From Adhaeribacter sp. (GTDB lineage Bacteria > Bacteroidota > Bacteroidia > Cytophagales > Hymenobacteraceae), in assembly GCA_028288395.1 (NCBI GenBank), contig JAQBNV010000275.1, forward strand, positions 1 to 23,019: a stretch of DNA of 23,019 nt. Reading direction: 5' to 3'. Below the pieces are notes generated by a model, which saw nothing but the letters and a program-made list of their open reading frames with translations, ran no database searches and was not told where the DNA came from. This document shows, piece after piece, positions 14,454-22,902 of this stretch (positions are counted from its first letter, which is position 1; every line of letters begins with the position of its first letter). The position numbers and the translations under genes are program-made.

Positions 14454-16640
14454 TTGAACCTGAACGCTGCTTTTACGTCAACCGCCGAACAGAATAGCCT
14501 GGCCTTATGGGCGCTGGTGGTTTTGCTGCTGCCTTTAGTCGCGGGTGTGCTGTTGCTGGTAACTGGCCGCAAATTGCCTCGACAGGGCGATTGGCTGTCC
14601 ATTGGCGCTACGGGTTTGTCTTTCCTGCTGGCCCTTTATTTGTTTTTTCAGGTTTGGGAGATGCCCGTGGTCCACGTAGTGCAGAACTGGTTTGGTTTAG
14701 CTGGCGCGGGCAGCAATACCTTCGCTTTTACCATTGGTATTTACCTCGATAACCTGGCCGTGCTGATGCTGGTAATCGTTACCTTTATTTCGCTGCTGGT
14801 GCAAGTGTTTTCGGTGATTTACATGCATGGCGAATGGCGGTATCATCAATATTTCGGTTACCTGGGTATATTTACTTTCAGCATGCTGGGTATTATTCTG
14901 GCCGACAACCTGTTGTTGCTGTTTGTTTTCTGGGAATTGGTTGGTTTTTCGTCGTACCTGCTAATTGGGTTCTGGTACGAAAAAGACTCGGCCGGGCGGG
15001 CGGGCAAAAAAGCTTTCTTGTTTAACCGGGTGGGTGATATTGGCTTTTTACTCGGTATTTTTCTTTTTTATACCTACTTCCAGACCTTCGACTTAGTTAT
15101 TTTAAAAAATGCCGTGGCGGGCGGCATAAACCAGGGCGCAGCCTTTTTATTTCCGGCCTCGGTGGCCGGGAACAGCTCGGTTACATTAAGTTATTCTTTA
15201 TTAACCTTGGCCGGCCTCGGAATATTTTGCGGCTGTGTTGGGAAATCGGCGCAGTTTCCACTGCAGGTATGGTTGCCCGATGCAATGGAAGGGCCAACAC
15301 CCGTTTCTTCCTTAATTCATGCCGCTACCATGGTTGCCGCCGGGGTTTATTTATTGGCACGTTGCTTTCCCTTTTTTACCGAAGATGCGCTGCTGGTCAT
15401 TTCTATTATTGGTGCGCTAACCGCGCTGCTAGGCGCTTTGGCGGCCACTGCCCAGTACGACATCAAAAAGATTCTGGCTTTTTCTACTATTTCGCAGTTA
15501 GGGTATATGGTAATGGGCATGGGGGTAGGGGCGCACGATGCATCTTTGCTGCACCTGGTAACCCACGCTTTTTTTAAAGCTTCGTTATTTTTAAATGCTG
15601 GTATTATTATTCATGCCATGCACCACGCCGCACACGAATTAGCCGATGAGCATTCCGATGTACAGGATATTCGCAACATGGGTGGCTTTCGCAAAATATT
15701 ACCCCTTACGTTTTACGCGTATATTCCGGCGGCAGCGGCGCTGGTTGGGTTGCCCTTGTTCTCTGGCTTTTTATCTAAAGATGCCATTCTGACTGGCGCC
15801 TGGGCCTGGGCCGGTTTTAAGAGCCTCAACGGAAATTATTTGTATTATCTTGTGCCGCTATTTGCTTTTGGTTCGGTGCTGTTAACCGGTTTTTACATGG
15901 CCCGGCACTGCTTTTATATTTTCTTTGGCCATAGCAAGTTATACCAGGCACCCACCTTGTTACGTGCGAGCAAAACGACTGAGACCTCCGGCTGGTTGCT
16001 GGTACCAGTGGCCGTTTTGGCAATTTTATCGCTGGCTTTTTTCTTTTCCTTCAACCCGTTCAGTTATGCGGGTAGTTGGGTGATGCAAGGGCTGAGCTGG
16101 CAAAAATTATTATTCGGACAACCGGGTTTGTCGGCGGACTTGCTGCCGGCTATTACGGCGTATTTACACGAAGCTGCTTATATTTCGCTGGCTACAGCTG
16201 TTTTGTCGGTTTTGCTGGCAGTAGGCGGGCTCTGGCTGGGGTGGCTGAATTATAAAAGTGCTAGGAGAGGCGGTATATTAACGACAGCGGCTCCGGCTTC
16301 CAGTTTTGGCCGGTTGGCATACCACCATTTTTACCTCGATGCTTTTTACGAAAAGGTTATCATAAATCCGTTTATGCGGCTAACTGGTAGGGTAGCAGCC
16401 TTTGATAATTATTTTATTGATTACAGTCTGAATACTTTTGCCAAAATAATGGTGGTACTGGCCAAATTAATCTCCTGGGGCGACCGGTGGTTAGTAGATG
16501 GCACCATTCATTTAGTAGTTAAAGTGGCAGGCTTCGTGGGGAAATTAGGGCGATTTATGCAAAATGGCAAGGTGCAGACGTACTACATTTTTTCGGTTTT
16601 GGGTCTTATATTATTGGTTTTATATATACTTGCATTCTAA
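14454..16640 (+). CDS. nuoL: NADH-quinone oxidoreductase subunit L (NuoL)
   Basis: NuoL is the distal antiporter-like proton channel of complex I. Key residues are seen: Glu161 in FWELVGFSSYLLIGFW, Asp178 in EKDSAGRAGKKAF, Lys264 in GKSAQFPLQVWLPDAMEGPTPVSSLIHAATMVAAGVYLL, and DIKKILAFSTISQLGYM from 336. At 728 residues it is about 115 longer than E. coli NuoL; the extra length is mainly C-terminal (~560-700), where the lateral helix and an added amphipathic region lie before the final helix (GKVQTYYIF ...). The start must be TTG 14454: the nuoK stop at 14442 is in the same frame and no ATG occurs until codon 70. Confidence 0.96.
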   Translation: MNLNAAFTSTAEQNSLALWALVVLLLPLVAGVLLLVTGRKLPRQGDWLSIGATGLSFLLALYLFFQVWEMPVVHVVQNWFGLAGAGSNTFAFTIGIYLDNLAVLMLVIVTFISLLVQVFSVIYMHGEWRYHQYFGYLGIFTFSMLGIILADNLLLLFVFWELVGFSSYLLIGFWYEKDSAGRAGKKAFLFNRVGDIGFLLGIFLFYTYFQTFDLVILKNAVAGGINQGAAFLFPASVAGNSSVTLSYSLLTLAGLGIFCGCVGKSAQFPLQVWLPDAMEGPTPVSSLIHAATMVAAGVYLLARCFPFFTEDALLVISIIGALTALLGALAATAQYDIKKILAFSTISQLGYMVMGMGVGAHDASLLHLVTHAFFKASLFLNAGIIIHAMHHAAHELADEHSDVQDIRNMGGFRKILPLTFYAYIPAAAALVGLPLFSGFLSKDAILTGAWAWAGFKSLNGNYLYYLVPLFAFGSVLLTGFYMARHCFYIFFGHSKLYQAPTLLRASKTTETSGWLLVPVAVLAILSLAFFFSFNPFSYAGSWVMQGLSWQKLLFGQPGLSADLLPAITAYLHEAAYISLATAVLSVLLAVGGLWLGWLNYKSARRGGILTTAAPASSFGRLAYHHFYLDAFYEKVIINPFMRLTGRVAAFDNYFIDYSLNTFAKIMVVLAKLISWGDRWLVDGTIHLVVKVAGFVGKLGRFMQNGKVQTYYIFSVLGLILLVLYILAF

Positions 16641-16677
16641 ATATCCGGATTAGCTTCCGGCGTGCGCAACTGGAGAA

Positions 16678-18375
16678 ATGAATTATATTTTAAGCAGCCT
16701 TATTTTTATTCCTTTATTGGCGGTACTCATTATCCTGTGCTTACCAAAACAGTTCTATAATGGAATCAAACTCGTTTCATTGCTGGCTACTGGCCTGCAA
16801 TTAATTTTAGCGGTTTGGTTATTTTCTGCTTTTAACCCGGCTACTACCCAGGCTTACCAGTTTGTGGAGCAACTCAACTGGATTAGCCTCGATTTGCAAA
16901 GCCTGGGTCTGCTCCAGATTCAATATTTTATTGGGGTAGATGGGATTAGCCTGGGTATGGTATTGCTTACCGGACTTATCAGCGTAGTGGGGGTTATCGC
17001 TTCCTGGACCATCTCGAAGAACGTAAAAGGCTATTTTGCGCTGTATCTGCTGTTGGTGGGCAGCGTTATGGGGTGTTTTCTGGCCCTCGACTTCTTTTTA
17101 TTTTACCTTTTCTTCGAATTCATGCTCCTGCCCATGTATTTCCTCATTGGCATGTGGGGCGGGCCGCGCCGCGAATATGCAGCCATTAAATTTTTTATTT
17201 ATACGCTGGTTGGTTCCTTACTCATCCTGATTGTCATGATCGGGTTGTATACTTCTGTTATCGACCCGGTTGCTACGGCCATTAGAGCAGGTCATGCGCC
17301 GGTTTCCGGTCCGGTTACGACGGCAACTATTGCGGAAGTACAGCGGCAGGTGGTCGCCGGAACACTGGCCAGTGAAAGCCTAGTGCATACCTTTTCCATT
17401 CCGGATATGCAGCAAGCGGCTAATTTTGTTCCCGGTAGTATTTTACACGTACTTTCGCAGAAGAAGCTGTGGGGTTATCCGGTACGGTACCTGGCCTTTT
17501 TGTTATTATTTATTGGTTTTGCTATAAAGCTTCCGGTGGTGCCGGTACATACCTGGTTACCTGATGCGCACGTAGAAGCCCCCACGGCTATTTCGGTACT
17601 ATTGGCAAGTTTGCTCTTAAAGGTGGGCGGCTACGGATTGTTCCGGATTGTGTACCCGGTTTTTCCTGAAGCGGCGGCTTACTACGCTTACTTTGTAGGT
17701 TTGGTAGGAGTAGTATCTATTATTTACGGCGCGATGTGTGCGCTGGCCATGGCCGACCTGAAAAAAATGATTGCTTATTCTTCGGTGTCGCACATGGGTT
17801 TTGTACTGCTGGGTCTGGCCTCGCTCACCGCCGAAGGTACCAACGGTGCAATTTACCAGATGTTTAGTCACGGTTTAATTTCGGCCATGCTCTTTATTAT
17901 TACCGGCGTAATTTACGACCGGTCGGGCAGCCGGATTATTGATAATTTCCGGGGATTAGCCTTCTCAATGCCGGCTTTTACAGCATTGGTGGTAATTGCT
18001 TTTTTTGCTTCGCTGGGGTTACCGGGTTTTTCTGGGTTTATTGCGGAGTTGCTGGTGCTGCTGGGTGCTTTTTCTTCATCGACAGTTTCGGGTATGCTGC
18101 CCCGGTGGATGGCCATTGTCGCTACCATAGGTTTATTGTTAGGCGCGGCTTATTACCTGTGGGCCTTGCAGCGGATGTTTTTCGGAAAGCACTGGGTACA
18201 CCCGGAATTAAATGGAAAATCCGCCATGACCGACCTTACCGGAAGAGAATATCTGATGTTGGTGCCGTTGGCGATCCTGGTTTTGGTGTTCGGTTTATTC
18301 CCTTCGTTGCTGCTTCAGAAAATAAGTCCCGGTATAAATCATTTTTTGCAGTTGGTTTTACAAAATGGAGGGTAA
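16678..18375 (+). CDS. nuoM: NADH-quinone oxidoreductase subunit M (NuoM)
   Basis: NuoM is the middle antiporter-like subunit of the complex I membrane arm. The conserved Glu147 lies in YLFFEFMLLPMYFLIGMWGG. Lys284 lies in FAIKLPVVPVHTWLPDAHVEAPTAISVLLASLLLKVGGYGL, and DLKKMIAYSSVSHMGFVLLG follows. The product is 565 residues against 509 in E. coli. The distance from the key Glu to the key Lys is 137 residues instead of about 90, so roughly 47 residues are inserted in the loop at ~195-245, a polar stretch not predicted to span the membrane. ATG 16678 has GGAG just upstream, one of few Shine-Dalgarno-like matches here. Confidence 0.96.
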   Translation: MNYILSSLIFIPLLAVLIILCLPKQFYNGIKLVSLLATGLQLILAVWLFSAFNPATTQAYQFVEQLNWISLDLQSLGLLQIQYFIGVDGISLGMVLLTGLISVVGVIASWTISKNVKGYFALYLLLVGSVMGCFLALDFFLFYLFFEFMLLPMYFLIGMWGGPRREYAAIKFFIYTLVGSLLILIVMIGLYTSVIDPVATAIRAGHAPVSGPVTTATIAEVQRQVVAGTLASESLVHTFSIPDMQQAANFVPGSILHVLSQKKLWGYPVRYLAFLLLFIGFAIKLPVVPVHTWLPDAHVEAPTAISVLLASLLLKVGGYGLFRIVYPVFPEAAAYYAYFVGLVGVVSIIYGAMCALAMADLKKMIAYSSVSHMGFVLLGLASLTAEGTNGAIYQMFSHGLISAMLFIITGVIYDRSGSRIIDNFRGLAFSMPAFTALVVIAFFASLGLPGFSGFIAELLVLLGAFSSSTVSGMLPRWMAIVATIGLLLGAAYYLWALQRMFFGKHWVHPELNGKSAMTDLTGREYLMLVPLAILVLVFGLFPSLLLQKISPGINHFLQLVLQNGG

Positions 18376-18405
18376 TAAAGTCATCCGGTATTAAAAGTAA
18401 TCCTG

Positions 18406-18413
18406 TAACTTTG
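18406..18413 (+). promoter_or_regulatory. TAACTTTG box directly before nuoN
   Basis: An exact TAnnTTTG match ends 5 nt before GTG 18419, in the nuoM-nuoN gap. It has the same TAACTTTGTA sequence and nearly the same distance to the start as the box before uup. It may be an internal promoter giving a leaderless nuoN transcript, or chance; no -33 TTG is evident. Confidence 0.3.
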
Positions 18414-18418
18414 TACCC

Positions 18419-19945
18419 GTGAATATTTCGGCCCCATCGCTAATAGCCTCTCTCACCGATATCCGCAATGGCTTCGCCTTTTTGGGACCGGAACTAATTC
18501 TTTCGTTTTTTTTCCTGTTGCTGGTAGGACTTGATTTATTTAAATCACGGGTGCTTAAACAAGCTTTGCCGTTTGTTGCCTTAACCGGTATAATTTTGGG
18601 TTTACTTACCCAGGTAAATTTTCTGCATCAATTAGCGGCAAAGCAAACCACGGTTTTTTTTACCGGATTATTAATTTCTGATGGGCTGGCACATTTTGCC
18701 GGCCTTTTGTTTTCGGTGGCCGGCGTTCTCACTATTGTGCTGTCGCTGTTAAGTAATCAACTACGCCTTAAATTTTCCGGACGCGGCGAATATTATGCTT
18801 ATTTGCTGGTTTTACTCACAGGCTTAAACCTAATGGCTAAATCAGTTAACCTGTTAATGTTGTTTGTAGCGCTGGAACTCGTTTCAATTGCGTCTTACCT
18901 TTTAACCACCACATTAAAAAAGCAGCAAAATGCCCTGGAGTCGGGTTTGAAATATATCCTCTACGGTACCCTTGCATCCGGGGTCATGCTCTATGGGATG
19001 TCTTTTCTCTACGGCTTCGGTGGTTCGCTCAGCTTTACAGATGCCGCCTTCTGGACGAATTTAAGTCGCTTGAACGGACCCTTTTTTCTGGTTATTTTCC
19101 TGCTGACTTTTGCAGGATTTCTGTTTAAAATTGCCGCCGCGCCTTTCCATTTTTGGGCGCCCGATGTGTACGCCGGTGCTCCTGCTCCCATCGTAGCCCT
19201 CTTTGCTACTGCTCCTAAAATAGCAGGCTTTGTCGTTATTATCAGGTTTCTGGCCCAAATAAAAAGTTATCTGGTCCCGGCCCTGCAAGACGATGTTATG
19301 GTATTGATAGGCGGTATCGCTTTACTGACGCTGGTGATTGGCAATTTTACCGCCCTATGGCAGTCGGGTGCCCGGCGCTTGCTGGCTTATTCATCGGTGT
19401 CGCACGCCGGATTTATACTGGCCGCATTGGCCGCATTGGCAACTAATTCCACTGAAGCAGTTTTATTTTACTTGTCGGTACTGCTTTTTATGAACTTTAG
19501 CGTGTTTTTACTCGTGCAGATATTTGAAGAAAGACTGCAAATTTTTTATATTAAGGACTTAGCCGGAGCAGGTAAAAACTACCCGGTATTAGGTATCCTG
19601 GCCATTATTATTCTTATTTCGCTCACTGGTTTGCCGCCTACCGCTGGATTTACAAGTAAATTGTTGCTTTTTACCAATATTTGGCAAAATTATTCGGCTA
19701 CCGGCAGCCCGCTTTTATTAACCCTCCTGTTAGCTGGTATCCTGCTAACCGGGGTCGCTTTTTTCTACTACATCCGGATTCCCTACTTCCTGTTTTTTAA
19801 AAGGAATTTTAGTTCTGAAAAAAAGGTTGTGCTAGGGAGAGATAACATCGCTTTGAGCCTACTTACTTTACCCTTGCTTTTATTTTTCTTTCAGCCGGCC
19901 TGGCTGACCGAATTAATACGAGAGGTTGTTCTTTATTCTAAATAA
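18419..19945 (+). CDS. nuoN: NADH-quinone oxidoreductase subunit N (NuoN)
   Basis: NuoN is the third antiporter-like subunit, nearest NuoK and NuoJ. The 508-residue product has about 14 membrane helices. The functional Glu153 lies in MLFVALELVSIASYLL, Lys237 in FLFKIAAAPFHFWAPDVYAGAP, and further blocks are RRLLAYSSVSHAGFIL and SLTGLPPTAGFTSK. It starts at GTG 18419, 43 nt after nuoM, so it is probably co-transcribed with it. Its stop lies 4 nt before the ATG of the PurF-like gene, which suggests translational coupling across the end of the nuo block. Confidence 0.96.
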   Translation: MNISAPSLIASLTDIRNGFAFLGPELILSFFFLLLVGLDLFKSRVLKQALPFVALTGIILGLLTQVNFLHQLAAKQTTVFFTGLLISDGLAHFAGLLFSVAGVLTIVLSLLSNQLRLKFSGRGEYYAYLLVLLTGLNLMAKSVNLLMLFVALELVSIASYLLTTTLKKQQNALESGLKYILYGTLASGVMLYGMSFLYGFGGSLSFTDAAFWTNLSRLNGPFFLVIFLLTFAGFLFKIAAAPFHFWAPDVYAGAPAPIVALFATAPKIAGFVVIIRFLAQIKSYLVPALQDDVMVLIGGIALLTLVIGNFTALWQSGARRLLAYSSVSHAGFILAALAALATNSTEAVLFYLSVLLFMNFSVFLLVQIFEERLQIFYIKDLAGAGKNYPVLGILAIIILISLTGLPPTAGFTSKLLLFTNIWQNYSATGSPLLLTLLLAGILLTGVAFFYYIRIPYFLFFKRNFSSEKKVVLGRDNIALSLLTLPLLLFFFQPAWLTELIREVVLYSK

Positions 19946-19949
19946 TATT

Positions 19950-21845
19950 ATGAGTGACGAGATAAAACATGAATGCGGCATTGCGCTGGTCCGGCTTCGG
20001 AAGCCCATTCAGTATTATGCAGAGAAATATGGTACTGCCATGTATGGCATAAACAAGTTGTACCTGTTAATGGAGAAACAGCACAACCGTGGCCAGGATG
20101 GCGCGGGCGTAGCCAGTATAAAAATTAATACCAAACCCGGCACCGAATATATATCGCGCTACCGATCCGTGAAGAACCGGGCCATCAATGATATCTTCGG
20201 GAAAATCTCCGATACGTATTCTAAACTCAAAAAGCAGCACCCCAAAGAAGTGCATGATTTGGATTGGCTGCAGCAGAACATGCCTTTTCTGGGCGATGTG
20301 TACCTGGGACACCTGCGCTACGGTACCCACGGCATCAATAGCATCGATAACTGCCATCCGTTTGTCCGGGAAAATAACTGGCGGAGCCGGAGCCTGGCCG
20401 TGGCCGGTAATTTTAACATGACCAACGCCGACGAATTATTCGATGCCCTGACCGAAATCGGGCAGCATCCCCGCCACACCACCGACACCGTAACGGTACT
20501 AGAAAAAATCGGCCACTTTCTCGAAGAAGAAAACCAGTCTTTGTTTGAGCATTACAAAAAATCGTATTACACCAATATTCAGATTACCCAGCTGATAGAA
20601 GACAACCTGAACCTACAGCGTGTACTGCGGCGGGCCTGTAAAGACTTCGACGGCGGTTATGCCATGGCCGGCTTAACAGGTTACGGTGCTTCATTTGTAG
20701 TACGCGACCCTAACGGCATTCGCCCGGCTTATTATTACATTGATGAAGAAATAGTGGTGGTCGCTTCCGAAAAGCCAGCCATTAAAACGGCATTTGGGGT
20801 TGAATACGACCAAATTAAAGAGATTACTCCGGGTCACGCCCTGATTATAAATAAAAACGGCGGCTCGCGCGAACTCGAAATCATACCCGAAGCCAAAAAA
20901 ACATCCTGCAGCTTTGAACGCATTTATTTTTCCCGTGGCAATGATCCGGAAATTTATAACGAGCGGAAGAATATGGGCCGGCTCCTCTGCGACCAAATTC
21001 TGAAAGCCGTAGATTACGATCTGAAAAATACGGTTTTCTCTTATATTCCTAATACCGCCGAAACAGCTTGGTTGGGCCTGATGAAAGGTATTGAAGATCA
21101 CCTGCGAGATTACCGCCGGCAAGCTATCCAGGACGGTATTGAATCTGAAGAAGAACTCGATCGGATATTAGCCTTAAAGCCGCGGGCCGAAAAGCTGGTA
21201 ATTAAAGACGCTAAATTACGCACCTTTATTACCGATAATGATAACCGCAACGATTTGGTCGCCCACGTTTACGATACCACCTACGAAGTAATAAATAAGG
21301 GGGTGGATACTATTGTGATGATAGATGACTCAATTGTGCGGGGAACAACCCTCGAGAAGAGCATCATCCGGATGTTGGACCGCCTGGAACCGAAAAAAAT
21401 TATTGTGGTTTCCTGTGCCCCCCAAATCCGTTATCCCGATTGTTATGGTATTGATATGTCGCGGCTGAAAGAGTTTGTTGCTTTCCGGGCTATGTTGCTG
21501 CTACTCGAAGACAATGGCTGGGAGTACAAACTCGACGAGGTTTATGACCAGTGCCGGGCCAATACCGACCGGGAAATTTTTAAACGGGTTAATTTTGTAA
21601 AAGAGTTGTACAATTTATTTACTCCGGACCAGATTTCGGCCAAAATAAGCGAAATTGTGAAAGCTCCGGAAGTTAATGCCGATGTGGAAGTAATTTACCA
21701 GACTATCGAAAATTTGCACGTTGCCTGCCCTAATCATTCCGGCGACTGGTATTTTACCGGCAATTATCCCACGCCGGGTGGAATAAAAGTGGTAAACCGC
21801 GCCTTTATGAATTTTATGGAAAGGAAAGAAGTAAGAGCGTATTAA
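19950..21845 (+). CDS. Amidophosphoribosyltransferase family protein, large PurF-like form
   Basis: This is a class II glutamine amidotransferase fused to a type I phosphoribosyltransferase, as in PurF, which makes phosphoribosylamine from PRPP and glutamine. The Ntn nucleophile is Cys9 in HECGIAL, after an eight-residue leader. Other glutaminase landmarks are HNRGQDGAG (45-53), HLRYGTHG (121-128) and AGNFNMTN (152-159). Then come CSFERIYFSRGND (320-332), the PRPP loop MIDDSIVRGTT (457-467) and APQIRYPDCYGIDM (490-503). At 631 residues it is ~130 longer than ordinary PurF, with extra sequence near 80-115, 190-230 and 380-420. TTG 19926 is an earlier in-frame codon, but ATG 19950 gives the short leader expected before Cys9. 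It may be a paralogue rather than the purine-pathway enzyme. Confidence 0.88.
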   Translation: MSDEIKHECGIALVRLRKPIQYYAEKYGTAMYGINKLYLLMEKQHNRGQDGAGVASIKINTKPGTEYISRYRSVKNRAINDIFGKISDTYSKLKKQHPKEVHDLDWLQQNMPFLGDVYLGHLRYGTHGINSIDNCHPFVRENNWRSRSLAVAGNFNMTNADELFDALTEIGQHPRHTTDTVTVLEKIGHFLEEENQSLFEHYKKSYYTNIQITQLIEDNLNLQRVLRRACKDFDGGYAMAGLTGYGASFVVRDPNGIRPAYYYIDEEIVVVASEKPAIKTAFGVEYDQIKEITPGHALIINKNGGSRELEIIPEAKKTSCSFERIYFSRGNDPEIYNERKNMGRLLCDQILKAVDYDLKNTVFSYIPNTAETAWLGLMKGIEDHLRDYRRQAIQDGIESEEELDRILALKPRAEKLVIKDAKLRTFITDNDNRNDLVAHVYDTTYEVINKGVDTIVMIDDSIVRGTTLEKSIIRMLDRLEPKKIIVVSCAPQIRYPDCYGIDMSRLKEFVAFRAMLLLLEDNGWEYKLDEVYDQCRANTDREIFKRVNFVKELYNLFTPDQISAKISEIVKAPEVNADVEVIYQTIENLHVACPNHSGDWYFTGNYPTPGGIKVVNRAFMNFMERKEVRAY

Positions 21846-21894
21846 GCAATACATGCTTATTTTAACCCCAGCAGAAAGTGATTATCAAATATTG

Positions 21895-21942
21895 TCCTTA
21901 CCCTAATGGTTATGTGTACCCATTAGGGTAAGGATTTTTTTT
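21895..21942 (+). terminator. Rho-independent terminator after the PurF-like gene
   Basis: The 15-bp arms 21895-21909 and 21920-21934 (core CCTTACCCTAATGG and its complement) enclose a 10-nt loop and are followed by T8 (21935-21942). It starts 50 nt past the PurF-like stop and probably ends the nuoH-to-purF-like transcript. Confidence 0.92.
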
Positions 21943-22858
21943 GGTGCAAGGCTTCTGTTTATACTATTAATACTTCAAAGTTGCGCATTAGACACAGGTT
22001 AACTGTTTAACTGGCGCGAGCCGCCAGCTGCGGGTCTTTTATTTGCCGGTCACTCACCAATATTATTTTAAATATTCAAGCGGCCAGAGAACGGAAGGAG
22101 CTATTTAAAAAAATCTCTGGTGGTTTAAGGCCATGAGAACGCCCGCGCCAAATAACGCACAAAGCAAAATTTACGGTAGCCAAGCTCTAACGAAATAGTA
22201 GGTATAAATTCCAAAGAGTAAATGAACCCAGGAGTAAGTAGCGGGTTGATTTTAAGGCAATCGATTTTTGCAGGATGCTTAAATTTTTAGAATTAACTGA
22301 ATTTTTATTCTTCCGATCCAGAGGCTAATTAATTAAAAAAATTACCTTTTTAATTAAATAAAAACCCCTGATTTTAGCGCTTTGACCTGGTGAAAATTGG
22401 ATGATATTTTTACCCTTTCGGCGGTTATGAGTAAAACTTTATCCCGCTATTTAAATTTTATGCGGTAATATTTCTTAATTACCGAGCCTGTAAAATGCCT
22501 TTGTTTATTAGTTGCTACCCTTTTTTAGGTTTTCGGAACTAACCAGCCAACTCTAACACATTCTGCTAGAACAAACATCCTGCAAATCAAATCGTAAAGG
22601 ATTTACTTTTACAAAGCATAAATTTTAATTCTTTAATTCAAATATTTTAATATTGATATGTAAACATTTTGCTTCCATTTTACGTAAATATTACCCTGAA
22701 TAATTGAATATTATTTACTAAAAGTTTAATTTAATAAGAATATTAACTATCTAGTATTTATATTTGTTTTCGAAAGATATACATAGAGCCAAGTAGATTT
22801 ATTTATAAAACTTATTTCCAGAATGATTATCTGACTAATTGGCATAATTATGGATTGT

Positions 22859-22866
22859 TACCTTTA
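22859..22866 (+). promoter_or_regulatory. Promoter candidate for the glycosyltransferase gene
   Basis: TACCTTTA, one mismatch from TAnnTTTG, lies 36 nt before ATG 22903. A TTG at 22839-22841 is 17 nt upstream, slightly closer than the usual 19-21 nt. Confidence 0.35.
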
Positions 22867-22902
22867 CCTAGCATTTTACCAACACCATTAACATATTTTA
22901 TC

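Larger units (their letters stand above)
21846..22902. other. Long AT-rich intergenic region with a GC-richer patch, no gene seen
   Basis: This 1,057-nt stretch starts with the terminator. A patch of higher GC content runs from ~21990 to 22260 and contains two small inverted repeats: CTGGCG/CGCCAG (22011-22016/22022-22027) and CCAGAGA/TCTCTGG (22084-22090/22114-22120). The minus strand is open for 53 codons (22128-22286) but has no ATG, so no gene is called. From ~22260 onward it is strongly AT-rich, with an 11-bp AT-only inverted repeat at 22329-22339/22347-22357. The right end carries a promoter candidate for the glycosyltransferase. Confidence 0.55.

Noticed and set aside
20691..21122. 143-codon open frame on the minus strand
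   Set aside because: It lies wholly inside the PurF-like gene, whose conserved motifs span the region in the plus frame; the minus product shows no family features.
22300..22900. AT-rich stretch as a possible replication origin
   Set aside because: No cluster of TTATCCACA-like DnaA boxes was seen and no dnaA or dnaN is nearby; AT richness alone is not enough.
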